Below are positions 8,648 to 16,940 of a stretch of 57,057 nucleotides of DNA, one piece after another. Made by a program: the position numbers and the translations under genes. Numbering within the stretch: the first letter of the stretch is position 1; each line of letters begins with the position of its first letter. The notes under the pieces were generated by a model that was given only the letters and a program-made list of their open reading frames with translations, was not told the DNA's origin and ran no database searches. This DNA comes from Bacteroidales bacterium (GTDB lineage: Bacteria > Bacteroidota > Bacteroidia > Bacteroidales > Bacteroidaceae): contig SUXN01000017.1 in NCBI GenBank assembly GCA_015060965.1, forward strand, positions 1-57,057. The letters run 5' to 3'.

Positions 8648-9124
8648 TTACTCTACATCAAATTCACCTACATAATAGACACCATCTATTCCCAATATAA
8701 TTCTATAAGAACCGCGGGATAATTGCAAAAGAGGTAATATCACTTCTACATTCTTTGGCAAGTCAATCTCATCGGTTGCAACAATGATGCCGTTCGCATC
8801 CATTATATAATATGTAACAGATTCAAAGGTTACATGGGGGCTGATAATATTTAAACTCTCATTTGAGACATCATACATAGCTGTCGGCAATATTGCCTCA
8901 AGCTCTAAATCTCTTTTATAATCCTCATCATTACTTATTAAATCATCTCCTATTTTCTCCAATGGTATTTCAACATTACCTTCATTTGACTGTGCACATA
9001 CAGCAGTTCCGGAGAGGAACAGGAACAAACATAGCAACACCTTACATAAATACCACATCCCTTGTTCTCCAAGTAGTCCATTGAACAACCTGTCAACAGT
9101 TGTTTTGTCATTAAATTTCTTCAT
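8648..9124 (-). CDS. DUF3244-family small exported protein, first gene of the operon
   Basis: A 158-residue protein. Residues 1-22 are hydrophilic, followed by a clear signal peptide (MWYLCKVLLCLFLFLSGTA, then VCAQ). The C-terminal part has the small beta-sandwich look of DUF3244 proteins (VTYYIMDANGIIVATDEIDL ... GSYRIILGIDGVYYVGEF), which resembles a T9SS-type C-terminal fold. The promoter at 9146-9176 puts the transcript start near 9139, so ATG 9124 is the first start available; Met23 (9058) would give a conventional signal peptide and cannot be excluded. DUF3244 proteins often sit beside TPR regulators in Bacteroides. Being first and most highly placed in the operon, it may be the secreted effector or substrate. 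Confidence 0.76.
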   Translation of the reverse strand: MKKFNDKTTVDRLFNGLLGEQGMWYLCKVLLCLFLFLSGTAVCAQSNEGNVEIPLEKIGDDLISNDEDYKRDLELEAILPTAMYDVSNESLNIISPHVTFESVTYYIMDANGIIVATDEIDLPKNVEVILPLLQLSRGSYRIILGIDGVYYVGEFDVE

Positions 9125-9145
9125 AATGGTTTAGTTTAGTTTCTG

Positions 9146-9176
9146 CAAAAGTAGGAACCATAAAACCAACTTCAAA
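9146..9176 (-). promoter_or_regulatory. Promoter of the DUF3244-to-ligase operon
   Basis: Reading the minus strand, TTTG (9176-9173), 19 bases, then TACTTTTG (9153-9146) gives a full match to the Bacteroidetes -33/-7 consensus. The start of transcription should fall near 9139, just before ATG 9124. Confidence 0.75.
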
Positions 9177-9182
9177 GCAAAT

Positions 9183-9202
9183 CTTGTCCAGCCTTGTCCA
9201 AT
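9183..9202. promoter_or_regulatory. Putative operator: two TTGTCCA boxes 10 bp apart
   Basis: CTTGTCCAGCCTTGTCCAAT contains CTTGTCCA twice with a 10-bp period, so both copies face the same side of the helix. It begins 6 bases beyond the -33 element of the divergent operon, the usual place for an activator site. An inverted version is at 9301-9320. Confidence 0.55.
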
Positions 9203-9300
9203 ATAAATAAAAAATCACCCTCCCTAATTTTAATCCATTGATTTATAACTTATTATATAAAGGCGAAAATTTTCTTTCCTGAAAAACATATTTATATTCC

Positions 9301-9320
9301 ATTGGACAACATTAGACAAG
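9301..9320. promoter_or_regulatory. Putative operator, inverted copy of the 9183 boxes
   Basis: ATTGGACAACATTAGACAAG is, on the other strand, CTTGTCTAATGTTGTCCAAT, identical to 9183-9202 at 16 of 20 positions with the same 10-bp period. It lies 62 bases before the ATG of the TPR regulator, facing the opposite way. The intervening 98 bases are AT-rich. Confidence 0.5.
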
Positions 9321-9382
9321 AAATACCTTTATAATTCATTTTTTTCTCTTAATTTAGCCTTCGATAACTGAATGGAGAATAT

Positions 9383-11095
9383 ATGAAACATTTATTTCAA
9401 TTGGTATTTATTGCAACAATGCTATTTGCGTCGTGCAGCAAACAGCAGAATGAGACATTGCTTGTACAGTTGAGTGATATAAAGGCTATGGGTGATACAT
9501 TGCCAAAGGTTGCGATGCAGCGACTTGACTCAATAAAGCCACACTTTGACAATGAAAGTGAGTATATGCGCAACAAATTCGCATTGCTTGATATAAGGTT
9601 GCACGACAAGGCATACATAACGCATACCTCAATAAAACCAATAAAGGGAGTGTGCGGTTACTTTGAGGAGAATGGTACAGCAGCAGAGCTGCAAGAGGCC
9701 TATTATTACATGGGCAGTGTATACCGCGACCTTAACGATTATCCTAATGCGGTGACATATTTCTTGAAATCGGCTGAGATTGCCGAAAGCGACAACTACA
9801 TTGACAGTTCACTATGGGAATGCACATATTCACAACTGTCTTACCTTTATAATCAGCAGTTCAACTACAGCAGTGCACTTGATGCCGCAATAAAAGGACT
9901 TGATATTGCAGAGAAGTTCAATACATCCAATGAGAGGACATACATTAATACGTCAACTGCATATTTTGAGAGTGGAGATACTACAAATGCCACCACTCTA
10001 TGCAATAAAGCAATAAATAACATTCTAGGTAATGGCATCAGTAAAAGTAACGCAGATATTGTCTCTAAAGCAATGTACCATTATACGATAACTAATCAAT
10101 ATTTGCACGCAGGATTATGTTACGAACTGTTAAAGTCTCTACCAAAGAATGAATTACCACGCAATTATATTCCTAATGTTGCTGTATATCTTGAACGTTT
10201 TGTATCAGCCGATAGTGCAGCTATCACAATGTCCGAGCTGTATGAAACAACCAACAGTATTGAATCCAAATACGACGCTGCACGATGGCTCACAAGATAT
10301 TATGTAGCCAAAGGGGAGTATGAGAAGGCTGCGGACTATGCCATTAATTTTATAAATGCAAACGAGGCTGTCATTGACAAGAGGAACTTTGAGCACACTA
10401 CAAATGCAAATAACTTCTACCGGTACCGGCGCGACAAGGAGCAAGAGACGGCAATAATGGAAAATGCCGCACAGCAAAGGTTCTGGACGCTGCTGGTGGC
10501 TTCCATAAGTATTATCCTGTTGCTTGTAGGCGCCGTTCACTATTACCGTCGAAAAAATCAGTTGCTTGGCATTATACTGAACATGGAGGAGAACATAAAA
10601 CAGGCAAAAGCGCTAATCTCAATAAGGGAGAAAGAAATTGAGAAGGAAGAGAGCGAGATTGAAAAGAAAGAGAAGGAGCTGGCAACACTGAACGCTACAA
10701 ACTCAAAGCTCACCAATCAGCTTGAGGCAGCCGAGAATGATTTCAGAATGCTTGTGGCACAGAACCGTGAACTGACAAAGCTTACTTTGATGAATAAAAT
10801 AGCCGGCAATGCTAAAGATATAATAGAAAAGGTGAAGAAGGCCGCTAAAGGCAAATACCACCTTAACGATGATGAGTGGAAAGAGCTGCTGGGTGCCATT
10901 GACAAGGAGTACCCCGAGTTTACATATGAGGTGAATGCTAAACTTAAAAAAGTAAGCGAGGCACAGATGCGTGTTTGTTGCCTATGGAAGATAGGCCTCA
11001 CCGGCCCGCAGATTGTGAACCTGACAGGATACCCACGCCAGACAGTGTGGTTCAGAATAAAACACTTTGAAGAGGCATTCGGGAAGGAAGAATAA
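9383..11095 (+). CDS. Membrane-spanning TPR transcriptional regulator with lipobox
   Basis: A 570-residue protein. It begins with a lipoprotein-like signal (MKHLFQLVFIATMLFASC, Cys18), followed by TPR repeats over about 40-340 (YYYMGSVYRDLNDYPNAV and others). One transmembrane helix lies near 366-386 (LLVASISIILLLVGAVHYY), then a charged coiled coil (about 395-470). The C-terminal HTH-like domain spans about 525-566 (AQMRVCCLWKIGLTGPQIVN, then PRQTVWFRIKHFEEAF). This is the layout of Bacteroidetes one-component regulators that sense outside the inner membrane and bind DNA inside. It is divergent from the DUF3244 operon and flanks the paired TTGTCC boxes, so it probably controls that operon and itself. 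Confidence 0.85.
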   Translation: MKHLFQLVFIATMLFASCSKQQNETLLVQLSDIKAMGDTLPKVAMQRLDSIKPHFDNESEYMRNKFALLDIRLHDKAYITHTSIKPIKGVCGYFEENGTAAELQEAYYYMGSVYRDLNDYPNAVTYFLKSAEIAESDNYIDSSLWECTYSQLSYLYNQQFNYSSALDAAIKGLDIAEKFNTSNERTYINTSTAYFESGDTTNATTLCNKAINNILGNGISKSNADIVSKAMYHYTITNQYLHAGLCYELLKSLPKNELPRNYIPNVAVYLERFVSADSAAITMSELYETTNSIESKYDAARWLTRYYVAKGEYEKAADYAINFINANEAVIDKRNFEHTTNANNFYRYRRDKEQETAIMENAAQQRFWTLLVASISIILLLVGAVHYYRRKNQLLGIILNMEENIKQAKALISIREKEIEKEESEIEKKEKELATLNATNSKLTNQLEAAENDFRMLVAQNRELTKLTLMNKIAGNAKDIIEKVKKAAKGKYHLNDDEWKELLGAIDKEYPEFTYEVNAKLKKVSEAQMRVCCLWKIGLTGPQIVNLTGYPRQTVWFRIKHFEEAFGKEE

Positions 11096-11267
11096 CGATT
11101 GCTACTCAAACGATTAAGGCTGCGAGTAAGCGAGCAAAAGTAAAATGTATTTTACTCTCACAGCGAGCGGGAGCAGGCTCAAGCCCACGGAGTGGGGTTA
11201 GCGTGTAACATTTAACGATAAAGGGCTAATTGCTTGCTTGTGTTTTATCTCCTCACCCTTACAGGGA

Positions 11268-11295
11268 GCTCCTCTTAGTTACAAATAAGAGGAGC
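11268..11295 (+). terminator. Hairpin downstream of the TPR regulator
   Basis: GCTCCTCTTA pairs perfectly with TAAGAGGAGC across an 8-base loop, 170 bases after the stop. No T-run follows, so it may be a transcript-end hairpin or part of a repeat rather than a classical terminator. Confidence 0.4.
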
Positions 11296-11360
11296 ACTGT
11301 GAACTTTGATTAATACAACGTGGGTTTGATATAACAATCAGTACTGTAATTTAGCGTGTT

Positions 11361-11550
11361 TGTCATCTCGAGCGAGCGTAGCGACGAGAGATCTCTCCTC
11401 CTTGCAGTCGTCGGGATGACAGGTCCTCTGTTTACCCCTCAGTAGGAAAACTGACAGCAGAGTCCTCCTCTGTTTAACCCCTCAGTCACTTTGTGACAGC
11501 TCCCCTTGAAAAGTGGAGCAGCCTGGGGGACCGCTTGCGGTGGAGGAGTT
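11361..11550. repeat. Interspersed palindromic repeats (family A, then CT-rich family C)
   Basis: TGTCATCTCGAGCGAGCG at 11361 and CGGGATGACAG ending at 11422 form the two ends of a family-A unit around CGACGAGAGATCTCTC. From 11433 two CCCCTCAGT-type segments follow, the second carrying the small hairpin GTCACTTTGTGAC and a CTCCCCTTGAAAAGTGGAG arm. Together with 11096-11360 this 533-base gap contains no gene that I can see. Confidence 0.65.
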
Positions 11551-11582
11551 TTAAAAGTAGAGCAGCAGAAAGAATAAACATC

Positions 11583-11630
11583 AATAAACGACTTCCGGGC
11601 CAAATCTATTTGGCCCGGAAGTCGTTTATT
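11583..11630 (-). terminator. Long perfect hairpin ending the CzcA operon
   Basis: A 23-bp arm at 11583-11605 (core CTTCCGGGCCAAAT) is exactly complementary to 11608-11630, with only CT between the arms. The hairpin overlaps the stop codon of the RND pump gene (11629-11631), so it is placed to end the minus-strand transcript. Confidence 0.75.
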
Positions 11631-14600
11631 ACACCCAATCCTTATTTACCACCCAACGGTAAACAATTGGAATGATATATATATTAAGGAATGTCGATGA
11701 CAAGAGACCGCCGAGCACAACCACAGCCATAGGACTCTGTATCTCGTTACCCGACGCCGCACCGTTTAGAATCATCGGCACAAGCGCCAATGCCGAGGTA
11801 AAGGCCGTCATGAGGATTGGCGTCAAGCGGTCGGCAGAGCCGGAGAGCAGAGCCTCATCAAGCCCCATTCCACCCTCGCGCAGATGCTGATAGCGTGTCA
11901 CAAGGAGAATACCGTTACGCGTTGCGATACCGAACAGTGTTATGAGACCGATGATTGCAGGTATACTCATCACGGCCGATGTGAAATATGTGATTATGAT
12001 ACCGCCTATAAGTGCCAGAGGCAGGTTTAGCAGAACCACCACCGACAACGACGTGCTCCTGAACTCGCTGTAGAGCAACACAAACACCACAAGGATTGCC
12101 ACCAGCGTGGTGAGCCAAAGTGTACGTGACGCAGAGTCGGCACTCTCGAACTGGCCGCCGTACTCCAGGCGGTAGCCCTCTTCGAGCAGCAGCTCATCCT
12201 CGAGGTATTCGCGTACACGGTCCACAGTGCCTGCAACGTCACCGCTCGCGATATTGGCCGACACAACGACCTTGCGCTGTACATTCTCACGGCTGATGCT
12301 TCCCGGGCCGCCCACCGACACTATGGAAGCGACATCATCGAGTGCTACCTTGCCGTCGGGGGTGTCTATGAGGGCACGCTTAACTCCCTCCATGCTCTCG
12401 GTATAATCCTTGTTCAGGCGTATTATAAGGTCAAAGCTACGCTCCTCTTCATATACGCTACCTACCTTCTTGCCTGGGAAAGAGGCCTCGACAAAACTGT
12501 TGAACTCTTCCATTGTTATGCCATAGAGAGCCAGCTTCTCGCGGTCGGCACGTATCTGCAACTGCGGAGTCTCGACCTGCTGTTCCACATTCACATCCAC
12601 CACCTCGGGGAAAGCCTTCAACAGCTCCTTTATCTCTGTTCCCTTGCGGAAGAGAGTGCTGAGGTCGGGACCGAAAATCTTAATTGCAAGGTCGGCCTGC
12701 GTACCCGACACCATATGGTCGATACGGTGCTCAAGCGGCTGTCCGACAGAAGTCACAACGCCGGGGACCGTTGCCAGGCGTGCACGAACGTCGGCAAGGA
12801 ACTCCGCCTTGCTGCGCTCACCCAGCACAAAGTTCACGTCAATCTCTGCACCGTTAGACGTCTGCGAATGCTCGTCGAGCTCACCACGTCCTGTACGGCG
12901 CGCGGTGCTCACCACCTCGGGCACCTGCAGAAGTTCGGTCTCTATCACTGCACCTATCTTGTTGCTCTCCTCGAGCGACACTCCCGGGCGCGAAACGGCC
13001 GCAATGGTCAATGCGTTCTCGTTGAACTCGGGCAGGAAGCTGCGTCCCATCTGAGTAAACAGGAAGAGACACACGGCAAAGAGCAGGAGAAGAGCAGCCA
13101 CGACAACCTTTGCACGTGCAAGGACCCACTCGAGTGACGAGCGGTAAGACGAGAGAAGCCATTTGTCCACCCAGTTCTGCTTCTCGTTCTTCGAGAGGTA
13201 GCCTTTACCCGACAGCATCATCTTGCAGAGAAGCGGTGTAACGGTCATGGCCACGACAAGAGACATCACAAGCGCAATGAGGTAGGCGATACCGAGAGGC
13301 TTGAGCATTCTGCCCTCAAGGCCGCTGAGGAAGAAGAGCGGTGTAAAGGTCACCATAATGATGAGGGTAGCGTGTATGATTGACGCACGTATTTCCGAAG
13401 AAGCCTCGAACACCACCTTGAAGGCCGATTTCTGCTCCTCCTTGGGCAGCCTGTGGTTCTGGCGCAAGCGCTTGTACACATTCTCCACGTCGATGATGGC
13501 ATCGTCGACAAGAGAACCTATGGCGATGCACATACCGCCGAGGGTCATGGTGTTTATATCCATTCCCAACAGATAGAGCACGATGATTGTACCCAACAGC
13601 GACAGCGGGATTGCCAACAGCGAGATGAAAGTGGTGCGCAGGCTTGTGAGGAAGAGGAAGAGCACAAGTATCACACATATCGCACCCTCGACCAATGAGC
13701 TGCCCACATTGTTAACCGATGACTGTATATAGTCGGCCTGACGGAAAATCTTTGTATCGAGCTTTACGTCGGCCGGCAATGACTTCGCAATCTCCTCAAG
13801 GTTACGCTCGATGTTCTCGGTAACACTCAAGGTATTCACATTAGGTTGCTTGGAGATAGAGAGAATTATAGCAGGAGTGGCATTGAGCGACGCATAACCC
13901 TGCTTTACGGCAGGAGCTATCACAACGTCGGCAACATCGGCAACGCGCACCGACACGTCACCATTCACCTTTACTACTGTGCTGCCGAGCTCATCGACAT
14001 CGTTGCTGCGGCCCATTCCGCGCAGATTATACTCATTGCCGAAGTCACGTACCACACCGGCACCCACATTCACGCACATGGATGCGGCGGCAGCCTCAAG
14101 TTCACCCATAGTTACACCGTACATCTCCATGCGTACAGGGTCGGCAAGCACCTGGTACTGTTTGTAGTCACCTCCGATGATTGTAACATTGGAGACACCG
14201 CCTGTAGCAAGGATTGCCGGTTTTATTATCCACTCGGCAAGGGTACGCTGCTCCATCATTGAGGTGCTGTCGGCCTGCATACCCACAAACATAACCTCAC
14301 CCATCACGCTCGACTGCGGAGCAAGCATAGGCACAATGCCGTCGGGCAGCTGACCCGTCAGGAGGCTCATCTTCTCACTAATTATCTGACGGGCACGGTA
14401 GATGTCCATGCCCCAGTCGAACTCAACCCAGACGAAAGAGAAGCCCTGCGATGACGACGAGCGTACACGGCGCACATTGGTGGCACCGTTGACAGCAGTC
14501 TCGATAGGAAAGGTAACAAGACGCTCCACCTCCTCGGGTGCCATATTCGAGGCGTCGGTGAGGATAACCACAGTTGGCATTGTAAGGTCGGGGAACACGT

Positions 14601-14709
14601 CGACCTCGATATTCTTTGCCGAGTATATACCGCCTATCACCGTCAACACGACTGCCAACATCACGAACAGCCTGTTGTTCAACGAGAATTTGATTATTCT
14701 GTTCAGCAT
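11629..14709 (-). CDS. CzcA/CusA-like heavy-metal RND efflux pump
   Basis: A 1026-residue RND transporter. It opens with MLNRIIKFSLNNRLFVMLAV and has the usual two halves, each with a large periplasmic loop and a group of membrane helices. The proton-relay helix carries LVDDAIIDVEN (about residue 400), the DD signature of the heavy-metal RND branch; EVDVFPDLTMPTVV near the N-terminus is also typical. It should export metal ions from the periplasm or cytoplasm using the proton gradient. The adaptor gene lies 12 bases upstream. No outer-membrane partner of the CzcC type is in this operon, so a TolC-like protein must come from elsewhere, possibly one of the two in this window. Confidence 0.9.
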   Translation of the reverse strand: MLNRIIKFSLNNRLFVMLAVVLTVIGGIYSAKNIEVDVFPDLTMPTVVILTDASNMAPEEVERLVTFPIETAVNGATNVRRVRSSSSQGFSFVWVEFDWGMDIYRARQIISEKMSLLTGQLPDGIVPMLAPQSSVMGEVMFVGMQADSTSMMEQRTLAEWIIKPAILATGGVSNVTIIGGDYKQYQVLADPVRMEMYGVTMGELEAAAASMCVNVGAGVVRDFGNEYNLRGMGRSNDVDELGSTVVKVNGDVSVRVADVADVVIAPAVKQGYASLNATPAIILSISKQPNVNTLSVTENIERNLEEIAKSLPADVKLDTKIFRQADYIQSSVNNVGSSLVEGAICVILVLFLFLTSLRTTFISLLAIPLSLLGTIIVLYLLGMDINTMTLGGMCIAIGSLVDDAIIDVENVYKRLRQNHRLPKEEQKSAFKVVFEASSEIRASIIHATLIIMVTFTPLFFLSGLEGRMLKPLGIAYLIALVMSLVVAMTVTPLLCKMMLSGKGYLSKNEKQNWVDKWLLSSYRSSLEWVLARAKVVVAALLLLFAVCLFLFTQMGRSFLPEFNENALTIAAVSRPGVSLEESNKIGAVIETELLQVPEVVSTARRTGRGELDEHSQTSNGAEIDVNFVLGERSKAEFLADVRARLATVPGVVTSVGQPLEHRIDHMVSGTQADLAIKIFGPDLSTLFRKGTEIKELLKAFPEVVDVNVEQQVETPQLQIRADREKLALYGITMEEFNSFVEASFPGKKVGSVYEEERSFDLIIRLNKDYTESMEGVKRALIDTPDGKVALDDVASIVSVGGPGSISRENVQRKVVVSANIASGDVAGTVDRVREYLEDELLLEEGYRLEYGGQFESADSASRTLWLTTLVAILVVFVLLYSEFRSTSLSVVVLLNLPLALIGGIIITYFTSAVMSIPAIIGLITLFGIATRNGILLVTRYQHLREGGMGLDEALLSGSADRLTPILMTAFTSALALVPMILNGAASGNEIQSPMAVVVLGGLLSSTFLNIYIIPIVYRWVVNKDWV

Positions 14710-14721
14710 AGCAGTATGGTA

Positions 14722-16449
14722 TTAATGTACGTGTCCTGCATGAGGGTCAAGAGCCGCCGCACCCTGTGAGAGCTTGAGCGACACGGCACCCTTTGTAACA
14801 ACGCGCTCGCCGGCAGTGACACCCTTGACAATCTGCACACTCATGCCATCGGTAGCACCGACCTCCACGGCACGTTTTTCAAAAGAGATAGGGTTATTCT
14901 GTACGAATACAAAGAAATTGCCCATCTCCTCCACAAGTGCCGTACGGGGAACAACCACCGCAGGAGTCTCGCTCTCGGCGATGATATACAATGTAACCAC
15001 ACTGCCCGGCACAAGTCCCTCGATTGAGCCTGCCGAGATTGTGAGAGGCAACATATTGCAGCCGTTGACAGAGTTTCCTACCGCAACCACGCTGCCGCCT
15101 GCGGCGTTCATGGAACGTACATCACCCGACGGCAACATAACGTTTACATCAATGATATTCTGCAACTGCGGGGCAAAGCGTACAGGCAATTCCGCTGTAA
15201 TGTTACAGTTGCCGTCGCACTGCACGGTAGCCAAAGGAGTACCCGGCTCCACATAGTCGCCGTTGCCGACAAGCAGGGTGGCAATATAACCGTTCCTTGA
15301 AGCCTTGAGACTAACCTTTCCGTTACCGAAATTACGCTTGAGGCTCTGGAAGCGTGCCTCGGCCTGCTTGTAGGCAGCCTCGGCAGCCTGGAAGTCACGC
15401 TCGGACACCACCTTCTCGTCGAGAAGCAGTTTCTTGCGCTCATAGTCGGCCTTGGCGAGAAGATAAGCACTCTCGACCTCGGCATACTTTACTGCAGCGT
15501 CATTGTCGGTGACATCACCACCCTCAAGATAGAAGAGAGGCTCGCCGGCAACAACATCCTTGCCCTCTACCACATTGCCAACGAACTGCACCCTGCCGCT
15601 TGTGGCAGCAACTACTGTAGTGAAGTTCTGCGGTGTTGCGACAACCTTTGCGGCAACCTTGACAGCACCACCGAAACCTTTCTTCTCAACAACAGCTGTC
15701 GCAAAGTCTATCTTCCAGCTCTGCTCCTTTGAGAAAGCGACATCATCGGCTGCACCCTCGGTCTCTGCACCGAACGCCACAGAAGAGGCGTGTGAATGCC
15801 CGTGGTCATGACCCTCGCAAGATGCATGGTCATGAGAGTGAGCATGCTCTGCGTGAGCTGAATGGTCGTGGTTATGATCGTGTGCGGCATGGTCATGTGA
15901 ATGGTCATGCTCTTCGCAAGAGGCGTGGTCATGGTTGTGGTCCGCATGGTCATGACCTGCATGGTCGGCATGATCATGGCCTGCGTGCGAGGCGTGGTCA
16001 TGACCTGCATGGGCTGAATGGTCGTGAGCGTGACCGTGGTCATGTGAGTGGCCTGCGGCATTTACCTCAATAGGGAAACGGGCCATGTCACCGCTCACCT
16101 CAAAGAAGAGGCTTCCGCTACCGCTCTTCTGCGGTACGAAATCAAAGTTGAATACTCCGGTCTTGCTGCATGAGACAGTAGCACTCTGCTCGCTGTCGCC
16201 TACCTTCAGGGTAGCCTTGGCCTCGCCCACTGCAGTGGGGCCGAAGGCATCAAGTTCGGTCACGAACAGGGTGATACACGATTTTGAGCCTACCTCAAGA
16301 CCCTCGTGCTGCATAAAGAACTCGTTAGCCCCTGAATAGGCTGTGAAATTATGGAGGTGCACGTGAACGTGTTCAGCCTCCGCACTGTGGTCGTGTCCAC
16401 AAGCGCACAAAGCAATCATGATGATTGCCGACAAGAATGTATTTTTCAT
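14722..16449 (-). CDS. CzcB-like membrane fusion lipoprotein with a very His-rich insert
   Basis: A 575-residue periplasmic adaptor. It has a lipoprotein signal (lipobox LCAC, Cys17) and an immediate GHDH motif. A beta domain follows (about 35-130). Residues 131-217 hold about 35 His in some 87 residues, in repeats such as AGHDHADHAGHDHADH. From about 230 come the HlyD-type barrel-sandwich and hairpin domains (GRVQFVGNVVEGKDVVAGEP; KADYERKKLLLDEKVVSE). Adaptors of CzcB/CusB type link the RND pump to the outer-membrane channel. The His block could bind Zn, Cu, Ni or Co and pass it to the pump. Two interspersed ASCEE/ASCEG segments add Cys ligands. The insert is far longer than the short His tracts usual in the family. 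Confidence 0.88.
   Translation of the reverse strand: MKNTFLSAIIMIALCACGHDHSAEAEHVHVHLHNFTAYSGANEFFMQHEGLEVGSKSCITLFVTELDAFGPTAVGEAKATLKVGDSEQSATVSCSKTGVFNFDFVPQKSGSGSLFFEVSGDMARFPIEVNAAGHSHDHGHAHDHSAHAGHDHASHAGHDHADHAGHDHADHNHDHASCEEHDHSHDHAAHDHNHDHSAHAEHAHSHDHASCEGHDHGHSHASSVAFGAETEGAADDVAFSKEQSWKIDFATAVVEKKGFGGAVKVAAKVVATPQNFTTVVAATSGRVQFVGNVVEGKDVVAGEPLFYLEGGDVTDNDAAVKYAEVESAYLLAKADYERKKLLLDEKVVSERDFQAAEAAYKQAEARFQSLKRNFGNGKVSLKASRNGYIATLLVGNGDYVEPGTPLATVQCDGNCNITAELPVRFAPQLQNIIDVNVMLPSGDVRSMNAAGGSVVAVGNSVNGCNMLPLTISAGSIEGLVPGSVVTLYIIAESETPAVVVPRTALVEEMGNFFVFVQNNPISFEKRAVEVGATDGMSVQIVKGVTAGERVVTKGAVSLKLSQGAAALDPHAGHVH
15775..16060. repeat. In-gene tandem repeats coding the His/Asp/Ala block
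   Basis: The DNA is built from imperfect short units around GCATGGTCATG and GCGTGGTCATG (read on the plus strand), which encode HDHA-type steps. Such arrays can change in number by slippage while keeping frame when units are multiples of three. Confidence 0.6.
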
Positions 16450-16499
16450 AATGATAAATAGTCTAAAGAACTGTTACATAAAATATCTCCCATGGAAAT

Positions 16500-16916
16500 T
16501 CATGCAACAGGCGGAGCCCTGAGGCCGGTATGCGGTACCCACACATCGGGAATCTTAAGATGCCAGAGGCAGATGTAAGGCACACGGGAATCCTCCACAG
16601 ACAGCACAATCTGTTCGGGGAGGATGAAACTGCTATTGAATGATATGTATTTCTTCTCGAAGTGGACGTCGGCACCCGAAACGCGCAGATATAGCTGCGT
16701 GTCATCACAGCAGCGCTCCTCGCCGTGGCTGTGCCTGGCACCTTCACCGGCACACTCCTCACAGTCGCCATAGCCGAAATGTACCCTCTCCACGCCCGTA
16801 CAGCAACCTGTATGCAGCTCCACACAATGGTGATGCGGCACAATCTTCTCGCCCATGAGCAACACCATTGCCACGAGCACCAGAAGATAGGCTATTTTAC
16901 GGGAGACGTTCTTCAT
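16500..16916 (-). CDS. DUF6769-like small protein of the metal-efflux operon
   Basis: A 138-residue product with one N-terminal membrane or signal segment (KIAYLLVLVAMVLLMGEKIV). Two Cys/His clusters follow: PHHHCVELHTGCC (about 27-40) and CEECAGEGARHSHGEERCC (about 52-71). The composition and position just upstream of a CzcB/CzcA pair match the Bacteroidetes DUF6769 family as I know it. A metal-binding or metal-sensing envelope role is inferred from the ligands. The C-terminal half has no His/Cys clusters except CLWH. It lies 50 bases before the adaptor gene and 24 after the PfkB-family kinase. Confidence 0.75.
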   Translation of the reverse strand: MKNVSRKIAYLLVLVAMVLLMGEKIVPHHHCVELHTGCCTGVERVHFGYGDCEECAGEGARHSHGEERCCDDTQLYLRVSGADVHFEKKYISFNSSFILPEQIVLSVEDSRVPYICLWHLKIPDVWVPHTGLRAPPVA

Positions 16917-16940
16917 CAGTTTAGTATATCGGTATACACC

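Noticed and set aside
15708..16073. Open frames antisense and out of frame to the His-rich block
   Set aside because: They arise from the repeated CATG-rich DNA, encode only low-complexity Met/Thr/His or Arg/Gly/His strings, and lie wholly inside a well-supported gene.
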